A model generated the notes under the pieces. It saw nothing but the letters and a program-made list of their open reading frames with translations, did no database searches and had not been told where the DNA came from. DNA of 39,295 bases from assembly GCA_002551355.1 (NCBI GenBank), contig NTHE01000040.1, positions 74,120-113,414 on the forward strand, read 5' to 3'. This document shows positions 6,624 through 13,655 of the stretch, in pieces (the first letter of the stretch is position 1; the number at the start of each line of letters is the position of its first letter). The position numbers were made by a program, and so were the translations under genes. Source of the stretch: Streptomyces sp. man185 (lineage in GTDB: Bacteria > Actinomycetota > Actinomycetes > Streptomycetales > Streptomycetaceae).

Positions 6624-8042
6624 TCAGGCGTCGAAGTAGAGCGCGAACTCGTACGGGTGCGGGCGGTGGCGGATGGCGTCGATCTCCCGTTCCCGCTTGA
6701 GGCGGATGTAGGTCTCGATCAGGTCAGGGGTGAAGACGTCGCCCCGCAGGAGATACGCGTGGTCCTGCTCCAGCGCGTTCACGGCCTCGTCGAGGCTTTC
6801 GGGAAGCCGGTCGGGGGCGTTTCCCCCGTGGGAGGCGTAGAGGTCGGCATCGATCGGCTCGGGGGGCTCGATCTTGTGCTGGATACCGTCGAGGCCCGCC
6901 ATGAGGATCGCGGCGAAGCCGAGGTAGGGGTTGCTGGTGGCGTCCGGGAACCGGATCTCCACCCGCTTGGTCCGAGGGTCGTCACCCGTGACGGGGATAC
7001 GGACGCAGGCCGAGCGGTTCCCCTGGGAGTAGACCAGGTTGACCGGCGCCTCGAACCCCGGAAGCAGGCGGTGGTAGGAGTTGAGCGAGGGGTTCGTGAA
7101 CGCCAGCAGACTCCTCGCGTGGCGCATCACCCCGCCGATGTAGTGCCGTGCGGTGTCGGAGAGGCCCGCGTAGCCGTTCGGGTCGTGGAAGAGCGGCTCG
7201 TCGCCGTTCCACAGCGACTGGTGCACATGGAGCGCGTTGCCGTTGTCTCCCTGCAGCGGCTTCGGCATGAAGGTCACGGTCTTCCCGTGCTGCCATGCGG
7301 TGTTCTTCACCACGTACTTGAGGAGCTGCAACTCGTCGGCGGAGCGCAGCAGTGTGCTGAAGACGTAGTTGATCTCCGTCTGGCCGCCGGACGAGACCTC
7401 GTGGTGGGACTTCTCCACCACGATGCCGCAGTCCTGGAGGAGGGCGACCATGGTGTCGCGGAGGTCCGCGAACCGGTCGTGCGGGCTGACGGGGGAGTAG
7501 CCCTCCTTGGGGCGGATCCGGTATCCGAGGTTCCCGCCCTCCTCCTCACGGCCGGTGTTCCACCAGCCCTCCGCCGAATCCAGCTGGTGGAAGGAGGCGT
7601 TGACGTCCTCACCGAACCGCACGGAGTCGAAGATGTGGAACTCCGGCTCGGGGCCGAAGTACGCGCGGTCGGCGATGCCCGAGTCCTGGAGATACCGCTC
7701 TGCCTTGCGGGCGATGTTGCGCGGGTCCCGGCTGAAGGGGTCGCCCGTGGCGGGGTCGTGCACGAAGGAGTTGAGAATCAGCGTCTTCCGCGCCCGGAAC
7801 GGGTCGACGCACAGCGAGCTGAGGTCGGGGATCAGCAGCATGTCCGACTTCTCGATGGACTGGAAGCCGCGGATCGAGCAGCCGTCGAAGGCGATGCCCT
7901 CGGTGAAGAAGGACTCCCCGATGGTGGCGGCGGGGATGCTGAAGTGCTGCATCTGGCCGAACAGGTCGCAGAACCTGAGGTCGAGGAACTTGATGTCCTC
8001 GTCGGCTATGCGACGCAGGACGTCGTGAGGGGTGGGGGACAT
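6624..8042 (-). CDS. glnA: Diverged type I glutamine synthetase paralog in the cluster
   Basis: The protein has 472 residues, full length for GSI-beta. It resembles the housekeeping Streptomyces GlnA throughout: FDGCSIRGFQ, GPEPEF near 130 (metal Glu), HHEVSSGGQTEINY near 215, YHRLLPGFEAPVNLVYS, NRSACVRIP and a C-terminal HPYEFALYFD. Two key regions differ. The ammonia/glutamate loop, usually GDNGSGMH, reads GDNGNALH (about 263-270), with Gln in place of the preceding Phe. The adenylylation site, usually DLYxLxPEE, reads DLYASHGGNAPD (about 398-409), so Tyr remains without its recognition context. This is the last gene of the leftward unit starting at 10558. It may be a self-resistance enzyme that resists the product and the cell's own adenylylation control, or a gamma-glutamyl ligase of the pathway. 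The family call is secure; the role is inference. AAGGAG precedes the ATG. Confidence 0.9.
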   Translation of the reverse strand: MSPTPHDVLRRIADEDIKFLDLRFCDLFGQMQHFSIPAATIGESFFTEGIAFDGCSIRGFQSIEKSDMLLIPDLSSLCVDPFRARKTLILNSFVHDPATGDPFSRDPRNIARKAERYLQDSGIADRAYFGPEPEFHIFDSVRFGEDVNASFHQLDSAEGWWNTGREEEGGNLGYRIRPKEGYSPVSPHDRFADLRDTMVALLQDCGIVVEKSHHEVSSGGQTEINYVFSTLLRSADELQLLKYVVKNTAWQHGKTVTFMPKPLQGDNGNALHVHQSLWNGDEPLFHDPNGYAGLSDTARHYIGGVMRHARSLLAFTNPSLNSYHRLLPGFEAPVNLVYSQGNRSACVRIPVTGDDPRTKRVEIRFPDATSNPYLGFAAILMAGLDGIQHKIEPPEPIDADLYASHGGNAPDRLPESLDEAVNALEQDHAYLLRGDVFTPDLIETYIRLKREREIDAIRHRPHPYEFALYFDA

Positions 8043-8093
8043 GGGTGCTGCTCCTTGCGGTTGCTTACGGGAGGGCTCGGGCGACGAGGCGGC

Positions 8094-9758
8094 TCAGGCT
8101 CGTTCTTGCAGCGCGGCGCGGTCGACCTTGCCGTTCTGGGTCAGCGGTAGCTCGTCGAGGAACCGGATCTCCCGGGGGACCATGTAGCCGGGCAGCGACG
8201 CCGCGCAGAAGGCGCGGATCTGCTCGCCCGTGACGACGCCCACGGGCGACCTGGCCCCGGAGACGGCCGGACCGGCGTCCGCGGCCGGTGCACCGGTCTC
8301 AGCCCCGTCGGATGCCCGGGCGTGCTTCACGGTGGTCACGAACGCGAACAGAGCGGGCTCGCCGTCGGCGTCCGGCAGGGCGAGCACCGCGGCCCCGGCG
8401 ACGGCGGGGTGTTCCTCTACCCGGCTCCTCACCTCGCCGAGTTCCACCCGGTTGCCCCGGATCTGTACCTGGGAGTCGGTACGGCCGTAGTAGTACAGCT
8501 CGCCGTCCGGGCCGCGGTAGGCCAAGTCGCCGGTACGGAAGACCAGTTGTCCGGAGCGGTGGTCGAGCGGATCGGGAACCCGGGCGGCTGCCGTAGCCCG
8601 CGGATCGTTCCAGTAGCCGGAGAACATGGCGGGCGAGCGAAGGTAGAGCTCGCCGACGACGCCCTCGGTCCTCACGAGCTGCCCGTCCGGGCCGATGAGC
8701 ATCCCTTCGGAACCGGGATGCGGATTGCCGATGGACAGCCGGACCGCGTCGTCGGGCAGGGGATCGGGCACCTCGGTCAGGGAGCACGACATGCATTCGG
8801 TGTGCCCGAAGCTGTTCAGGACCCTGATGCCGGGGCGGAGTTCGCGGAGCCGGCGCAGTTCGGGCAGGGGGAACTCCTCACCCGAGAACAGCACCGCGCG
8901 CAGCCTGTCGAGCCGGGCCAGCAGACCGGGCTCGCGCCGCAGGGACTGCCGCCAGATCGCCGGTACGCCGTTGACCTGGGTGACCCCGGCGTCGTCGAGG
9001 AAGCGCAGGAACCGGCGCGGCCAGCGCAACAGCGAACGCGGCACCGGCACCACACAGGCCCGGCTCCCGAGGGCCATACCGACATCGAAGAGGGAGAGGT
9101 CGAACTGCAGCGGCGCCGTGGTGGCGATCCGTTCGTCGGCCGGAATGTCGCTGTCGGCGATCAGCATGTTCAGGTAGGACACGATGCCGCGGTGCGTCAT
9201 GACGACACCCTTGGGGCGGCCGGTCGTACCGGAGGTGAAGATGATGTACGCGGGGTCGGTCGCGACCGCCCGGTGCCGTCGGCGTTCCCGGTGCGCCGGA
9301 CGCGTCCGCACCGTGAGCGTGGACGAGGTGAAGCGGGCTGAGCCGACCCCCTCGGGCAACTCGATGCGGCAGGTCGCCGCAGTGGTGAGGAAGAGCGCGG
9401 GGTCGGCGAGTTCGGTGATCGTCGCCACGCGCTCGGCGGGCGTCTCCGGGCTGACGGGGACGAAGGTGAGACCGAGGAGGGAACAGGCGAGAAGCATGGC
9501 GACCGCGTCGGCGGAGGTGTCCGCCTCCAGGACGACGCGGTCTCCCACGTCCATCCCGAGCGGTGCGAGAAGCCCGGCGTACGCGTGGGTACGCCGCTCC
9601 AGTTCCCGGTAGCTCACCGGGAGGAAGGCGCCGTCCTCGGCGGCCTCCAGGAACGCCGTCCCGTCCGGCGATAGGCGGGCGCCCGACAGCATGAACTCGT
9701 GCAGCATGCGGGGTTCCTGGGAGGGGGCGTCGACGTTCGGGTGAGCCACGCGGTTCAT
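8094..9758 (-). CDS. Stand-alone adenylation enzyme (amino acid:carrier-protein ligase)
   Basis: The protein has 554 residues and is an ANL-superfamily adenylation enzyme with no carrier domain. It has the P-loop A3 motif FTSGTTGRPKG (about residue 172), A4 LQFDLSLFD, A5-like SFGHTECMS, A7 FRTGDLAY, A8 GRTDSQVQIRGNRVELGEV and the A10 lysine in NGKVDR. The pocket Asp at the first position of the code (FDLS) is that of alpha-amino acid activating domains. My hand-read code is D-L-F-N-L-S-S-S-C-K, which matches nothing I know. It probably charges an amino acid onto one of the discrete carrier proteins encoded by the divergent operon. A disordered Ala/Gly-rich insert sits before the last subdomain. 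The start has GAAGGA just upstream. It is followed after 51 nt by the glutamine synthetase gene. Confidence 0.85.
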   Translation of the reverse strand: MNRVAHPNVDAPSQEPRMLHEFMLSGARLSPDGTAFLEAAEDGAFLPVSYRELERRTHAYAGLLAPLGMDVGDRVVLEADTSADAVAMLLACSLLGLTFVPVSPETPAERVATITELADPALFLTTAATCRIELPEGVGSARFTSSTLTVRTRPAHRERRRHRAVATDPAYIIFTSGTTGRPKGVVMTHRGIVSYLNMLIADSDIPADERIATTAPLQFDLSLFDVGMALGSRACVVPVPRSLLRWPRRFLRFLDDAGVTQVNGVPAIWRQSLRREPGLLARLDRLRAVLFSGEEFPLPELRRLRELRPGIRVLNSFGHTECMSCSLTEVPDPLPDDAVRLSIGNPHPGSEGMLIGPDGQLVRTEGVVGELYLRSPAMFSGYWNDPRATAAARVPDPLDHRSGQLVFRTGDLAYRGPDGELYYYGRTDSQVQIRGNRVELGEVRSRVEEHPAVAGAAVLALPDADGEPALFAFVTTVKHARASDGAETGAPAADAGPAVSGARSPVGVVTGEQIRAFCAASLPGYMVPREIRFLDELPLTQNGKVDRAALQERA

Positions 9759-9838
9759 CTGTCCTTCTCGTACGGCGGTGATGAGGGAGCACCCGGGCGC
9801 GGTGGTGCCCGGCGGGGCAGGTGTCCGTCCGGACGGGT

Positions 9839-10558
9839 TCAGATCCAGTACGGGGCCGGGGGAGGCGGGCCGCCGGCCGAGCTGCGCAGGAGCGCCCCCG
9901 ATGTGCGGCCGGTGAGCCAGCCGAGCAGGTCGGCCTGGGTTCCGGCCACGGTCGGCCCGCCGGCGGCCAGCTCCAGGGACAGGCCGGTGTCCGTCGCCTC
10001 GATCCGCAGAGCGGGGGCGCCGGTCCGGCGACGCTGGGCTTCGACGAGATCCTCGATGATCCAGCGTGCGGCCTCCTGCGGCACATCGGCGCAGCTGTAG
10101 CCGCGTGCCAGGTCCATGTGGTGAATTTCCAGTTCGCGCAGGCGGGTGGGCACGAGGGAGGCCGGTGTGCGCAGTTCGCCGGTGCGCATGCGGACCTCGT
10201 TGTGCCATGCCGCGGAGGACAGTGCGCGCACGGCGGCCTCGAAGCGGGCGGCGCTCTCCGCGACATCGGCGACCAGTTCGTCCACGGGGCGTTTCGCGCC
10301 CGCCTCGATCTCTTCCGCACGTGCGTCCATGCCGGCGTACTGAGGCGTCTCCACACCGGTCTCGGCCCAGGAGAGAAGGCGGCACAGGCTGTCGGCGGCC
10401 CGTGCCACGTGGGTGATCACGTGGCCGCGGGTCCACGGCGGAACGAGGCTCTCACCGGCCACGTCGGCGGGGGACAGCCCCTTGGCGGTGTCCACGAACC
10501 GCTCGGTGGACGCGGCGATCGGATCCAGCGCTTTCCGTTCCTGCGGGTGTGCCCTCAC
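9839..10558 (-). CDS. DinB-fold maleylpyruvate-isomerase-family protein (mycothiol-dependent type)
   Basis: The protein has 239 residues. The N-terminal four-helix DinB/MDMPI domain has the family signature PPWTRGHVITHVARAADSL near residues 50-70. A second His cluster (ELEIHHMDLARGY, about 150) would complete the metal site. A small C-terminal MDMPI-type domain follows. Members use a metal with mycothiol or another thiol for isomerisation, thiol transfer or detoxification, or have unknown function. As first gene of the leftward unit with an adenylation enzyme and the glutamine synthetase, it is likely part of the pathway or its protection. The start is the GTG at 10558; an in-frame TTG at 10588 lies inside the operator-like palindrome and is less likely. 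Confidence 0.75.
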   Translation of the reverse strand: MRAHPQERKALDPIAASTERFVDTAKGLSPADVAGESLVPPWTRGHVITHVARAADSLCRLLSWAETGVETPQYAGMDARAEEIEAGAKRPVDELVADVAESAARFEAAVRALSSAAWHNEVRMRTGELRTPASLVPTRLRELEIHHMDLARGYSCADVPQEAARWIIEDLVEAQRRRTGAPALRIEATDTGLSLELAAGGPTVAGTQADLLGWLTGRTSGALLRSSAGGPPPPAPYWI

Positions 10559-10580
10559 GAGTCGGTCAACCTTTCGGGGT

Positions 10581-10595
10581 ATCCGCAATGCGGAA
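10581..10595 (-). promoter_or_regulatory. Operator-like motif, copy A (TTCCGCATTGCGGAT)
   Basis: Read leftward this is TTCCGCATTGCGGAT, containing the palindrome TCCGC-AAT-GCGGA (10582-10594). It sits directly after a leftward -10-like GATAAT, so a bound protein would block the promoter of the DinB/ligase/glutamine synthetase unit. Confidence 0.5.
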
Positions 10596-10718
10596 TTGAT
10601 TATCCGTATAGCGATAGCGGGTTGGACCCTAAGAGGAAACGCTCCGTTCCGTCAACCGGTTCTCCGGGGGGCTGAGGTGCGGTAACGGCGGCCGCTCGCA
10701 AGGCTGGTGGGGTTGATG

Positions 10719-10732
10719 GTGATCTGGATCAC
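10719..10732. promoter_or_regulatory. Crp-like palindrome GTGATCTGGATCAC
   Basis: The sequence reads GTGA-N6-TCAC with six-base arms GTGATC/GATCAC, the layout of cAMP-receptor-protein sites. It lies about 52-65 bp upstream of the rightward -10-like element, a distance suited to activation. A partial copy (GTGATCCACTGG) lies at about 10748-10759. Streptomyces Crp is known to act on several antibiotic clusters; binding here is inference. Confidence 0.4.
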
Positions 10733-10790
10733 TGGGCATTGCCGAATGTGATCCACTGGCCTAACTTGATGCCGCAACGTGGATTTAATA

Positions 10791-10805
10791 TTCCGCATTA
10801 CGGAA
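10791..10805 (+). promoter_or_regulatory. Operator-like motif, copy B (TTCCGCATTACGGAA)
   Basis: TTCCG-CATTA-CGGAA is an inverted repeat immediately downstream of the rightward -10-like TTAATA, matching copy A at 13 of 15 positions. Its placement suggests repression of the 11025-20081 operon. Confidence 0.5.
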
Positions 10806-11024
10806 AAGTATCCACGGTTGAGTGACCCGTGGCCCCGTGGACGCGACCTCCGGAAGCGAGCTCGCCGGGGCATGGGCACCCCAGGCGGCCTCGCCGGACC
10901 GGTTCCCCGCCGAACCCGTCCGTCTCTGGGCACCACCGTCCGGCGCGGGTGCGCCGCACAGCTCCGACCACGGCGACCCATCTGCCGGTTCGCGGTCTGC
11001 ATCGGCCTATACAAGGGGGAACGC

Positions 11025-12185
11025 GTGCACGTCACGAGGGAGACAGCCCACCGGATCGAAGCGATCTCCGGCGTCCGGGCCGGACTGCTGGACTGCGTCC
11101 AGTCGAACCTGGCCGTACTGGCCGATCACTTCCACGGCGCCGACGTCCATCTGCGGCTCGGATCGAAACTGAGCTCCCGGTGGTACCCGGGAGCGGACGA
11201 CCTGCCCACCTTCGACCCGCCACTGGAGGAAGAGCTGGCCGAAGCGGAACGAGCCCTGGCGCTCACCGTCCGCGCGCGGACCACGACGACGGGCGCCCGA
11301 CTCGCCCGGGAGGCATGGACACCGGGCGAAGCGCGGTACGCCGTCGCCGACGCCCACGAGATGACGTGGCTTCCCTACTTCCGCCGCGCCCACATGGACC
11401 ACAGCTTTCTCCTGATGGCGCCCGAGGCCCCGGACGCCCCCTGGACCGTCGTCGACGCGTACGACAACGCAACCCAGTGGGGTGCGGCCAAGCCCGGCAC
11501 CTGGGCCGTGGCGCCGGACGATGTCGCTCTCCTGGGCCGCATCGACCTGCACGACGTCGAGCCCTTGCCCGTACCCGGCACTCGCCCCGCATTCCGTGTC
11601 GAACACGAACCCGTGGACGACTACATCGGCGCGCTCGCCCGGCACGGCGACAGAGAGCGAGCCCTGCACCGGCTGACCGGCGACACCTGGCTCCTGGCCC
11701 GCTCCCGTCGGCTCCACGCCCTCTTCCGCGCCGGAGGCGCCGACCCGGGGGAGGAGACGTCCCGGCACCTGGAGCAGTGGGACCGGTTCGCCACCCAGAC
11801 GTACGTCGCCTACCGGCGCGTGGCCCGGGGCCGCTCCGAACCCGCCGGAACGCTCGACCGGCTCGCCGAACTGCTCGAAGCGGACCGACAGGTCTTTCCC
11901 ACTCCCGCCGGCTCGGCCGAAGGACCGAAGCCGCCCGAGGAACTGCGCGGCCGGATCGCCGCCGTCGTGGGCCGGGTGCTCGGCGCCGACCCCGCGGCCC
12001 TGCTCACACCGGACGTGGACCTCGCGGCACTGCCCGGCTACACCTCGTTCCGCGTGATCGACATCATCGACCGCCTCGAAGCGGAGCTCGCCGTGGAACT
12101 CGACTCCGACGACCTCGTACCGGAGAACCTGCGGAGCATGGACGGGCTGTGCCGCATCGTCCACCGCGCCACCCGCTCACACTGA
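11025..12185 (+). CDS. BtrH-like acyl-ACP transferase fused to a C-terminal acyl carrier domain
   Basis: The protein has 386 residues and two parts. The N-terminal part (about 1-330) fits the butirosin BtrH_N family: a nucleophile-like Cys in LLDCVQSNL (about residue 24), then VADAHEMTWLPY, HMDHSFLL with a candidate catalytic His, and WTVVDAYDN with an Asp, a papain-like Cys-His-Asp set. BtrH moves an aminoacyl chain from an ACP to an amine. The C-terminal about 80 residues resemble a carrier domain: VLGADPAALLTPDVDL, then a probable attachment Ser in GYTSFRVIDIIDRLEAEL, with Thr where the usual Asp stands before Ser. The fusion suggests that the enzyme carries its own acyl donor. GTG start with AGGGGG (11013-11018). 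First gene of the operon; the ACP gene follows 22 nt later. The BtrH assignment rests on motif pattern only. Confidence 0.7.
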   Translation: MHVTRETAHRIEAISGVRAGLLDCVQSNLAVLADHFHGADVHLRLGSKLSSRWYPGADDLPTFDPPLEEELAEAERALALTVRARTTTTGARLAREAWTPGEARYAVADAHEMTWLPYFRRAHMDHSFLLMAPEAPDAPWTVVDAYDNATQWGAAKPGTWAVAPDDVALLGRIDLHDVEPLPVPGTRPAFRVEHEPVDDYIGALARHGDRERALHRLTGDTWLLARSRRLHALFRAGGADPGEETSRHLEQWDRFATQTYVAYRRVARGRSEPAGTLDRLAELLEADRQVFPTPAGSAEGPKPPEELRGRIAAVVGRVLGADPAALLTPDVDLAALPGYTSFRVIDIIDRLEAELAVELDSDDLVPENLRSMDGLCRIVHRATRSH

Positions 12186-12207
12186 CCCGCCCACGAGAGG
12201 ACCCGCT

Positions 12208-12459
12208 GTGGACAGCGCCTTCATCGAACTCCTCCGCCGCCAGCTCAAACTCGACCCGGCCGTCGAGATCACCGCCGACAGCAGCCTGCGTGACCTCGGT
12301 ATGGACTCCATGCGCTCCATCGAGCTGCTGTTCGCCGTCGAGGACACGTACGACATCACCCTCCCGGACGACGAACTGAACGACACCACCTTCGGCACCC
12401 CGGGAAACCTGTGGCGAGCCGTCCACGCGCAGCTGCCCGGCGAACCGGTGACCTCATGA
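12208..12459 (+). CDS. Discrete acyl/peptidyl carrier protein
   Basis: The protein has 83 residues, a full carrier-protein length. The 4'-phosphopantetheine attachment site is the Ser in LGMDSMRSIELL (residue 34). It is acidic, with a typical four-helix pattern. It probably holds an amino acid loaded by one of the two stand-alone adenylation enzymes while the two following flavoproteins act on it. GTG start preceded by GAGAGG. Its stop overlaps the start of the first dehydrogenase gene (ATGA at 12456-12459), which implies coupled translation. The phosphopantetheinyl transferase encoded downstream in the same operon would activate it. Confidence 0.9.
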   Translation: MDSAFIELLRRQLKLDPAVEITADSSLRDLGMDSMRSIELLFAVEDTYDITLPDDELNDTTFGTPGNLWRAVHAQLPGEPVTS

Positions 12460-13655
12460 GCGCGGTGGCCGCCCCCGTCCACGACGGCGCTCGGACCACC
12501 GCCCGGCCGGAGCTGGACGCACGCATCGCCCGGGTGACCGCCGTCGCCGAGCAGCACCTGGCCGCCGCCGACCGGGACGCGGTCTTCCCCGTCCTGGCGC
12601 TGGACGAACTGCGCGACACCGGCCTGCTCGGGCTGGTGGTCCCCACCCGGTACGGGGGACTCGGCGGTGGCCTGCGTGACGTCGTCGACGCGGGCATCGC
12701 ACTCGGCCGCTGCGACATGTCGACCGCCCTGATCTTCACGATGCACTGCCAGCAGGTCGCCGCGGCGGTGGAGTTCGCCGCCCCGCCCCTGCGTGACGAG
12801 CTGCTGCCGGTGCTCGGCGCCGGGCGCACCTACCTGGCCTCGGTCAGCACCGAGAGCGGCAAGGGCGGGCACCTCTACAGCGCACGCGCCGCCCTGCACC
12901 GGAGCGGCGCGGAACTCCGGATCGACCGGTTCGCCCCCGTGGTGACCGGCGGCGCCCACGCCGACGGCTTCCTCATCACCATGAAGAACGCCGATGCCAC
13001 CGCGGACAACGACGTCGCGCTCGTCTACGCCTCCCGCGACCAGCTCACCGTGGAGACCGCCGGGGAGTGGCAGCCGATGGGGATGCGCGCCACCGGCAGC
13101 GCACCGTTGAAACTCTCCGGTTCGGTACCCGGCGGCCAGCTCGTCGGAGCCGACGTGCCCTTCCGGGACATCGCCAACCGGGTTCTCGGGCCGTACGCCC
13201 ATCTGGGCTGGTCCGCTTCCTGGCTGGGGACCGCGGCCGGCGCCCTCTCACGCGTCCTCGGCCTGGTCCGCGGCCCCGACGGACGCAAGCGCTTCGACCT
13301 CGGATCGGAGCTGCTGCTCACCCGGCTGTCCACCGCGCGTCAGCGGCTCGATGCCGTGCACGCGCAGATACGGCACACCCTCCTGATGCTGGAGACGGCG
13401 CCCGACATCACCGCTCCCCCCTGTCAGTTGCTCCTGAACGGGCTGAAGCTCTCCGCGTCCGAGCAGTGCCTCGCCGCGGTCGACGACCTGGTCGACGCGG
13501 TCGGGCTCCAGCACGGCTACCTGAAGAACTCGCCGACCAGGCTCGAACAGAACCTGCGGGATCTGCGGTCGGCGGCGCTCAACTACAAGAACGACCGCCT
13601 CCATCTGGCCGACGGACGTCTGGCGCTGCTCGACCGGGAGGTGTCCTTTGTCTGA
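12456..13655 (+). CDS. Acyl-CoA dehydrogenase-like flavoprotein 1 (acts on carrier-bound substrate)
   Basis: The protein has 399 residues and an acyl-CoA dehydrogenase fold. The N-terminal helical domain has GLLGLVVPTRYGGLGGGLRD. The middle beta domain has SVSTESGKGG and QPMGMRATGS motifs lining FAD. The C-terminal helical bundle has QEN-type helices ending LRSAALNYKNDRLHLADG. In biosynthetic clusters such enzymes desaturate or oxidise aminoacyl groups held on a carrier protein. This member diverges in the flavin/substrate motif (SxESG instead of TEPxAGSD), so it might be a partner or non-desaturating subunit. ATG overlaps the ACP stop; its own end overlaps the second dehydrogenase gene by 8 nt. 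A heteromeric pair is plausible. Confidence 0.85.
   Translation: MSAVAAPVHDGARTTARPELDARIARVTAVAEQHLAAADRDAVFPVLALDELRDTGLLGLVVPTRYGGLGGGLRDVVDAGIALGRCDMSTALIFTMHCQQVAAAVEFAAPPLRDELLPVLGAGRTYLASVSTESGKGGHLYSARAALHRSGAELRIDRFAPVVTGGAHADGFLITMKNADATADNDVALVYASRDQLTVETAGEWQPMGMRATGSAPLKLSGSVPGGQLVGADVPFRDIANRVLGPYAHLGWSASWLGTAAGALSRVLGLVRGPDGRKRFDLGSELLLTRLSTARQRLDAVHAQIRHTLLMLETAPDITAPPCQLLLNGLKLSASEQCLAAVDDLVDAVGLQHGYLKNSPTRLEQNLRDLRSAALNYKNDRLHLADGRLALLDREVSFV

Larger units (their letters stand above)
10559..11024. promoter_or_regulatory. Divergent control region of the cluster (466 bp)
   Basis: No gene is seen. The middle (about 10580-10815) is AT-rich compared with its surroundings and holds control elements for both directions. 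Leftward there is a -10-like GATAAT (about 10604-10599) followed by an inverted repeat at 10581-10595. Rightward there is a Crp-like palindrome (10719-10732), a -10-like TTTAAT/TTAATA (10784-10790) and a matching inverted repeat (10791-10805). A rightward transcript from there would have a leader of roughly 220 nt before the GTG at 11025. That leader is open in the same frame, so an upstream start is possible, but its translation is Arg/Pro-rich and resembles no domain. Confidence 0.6.

Noticed and set aside
10559..10588. TTG at 10588 as start of the DinB-like gene
   Set aside because: It lies within the palindrome next to the -10-like element, leaving no room for a leader; the GTG at 10558 is more reasonable.
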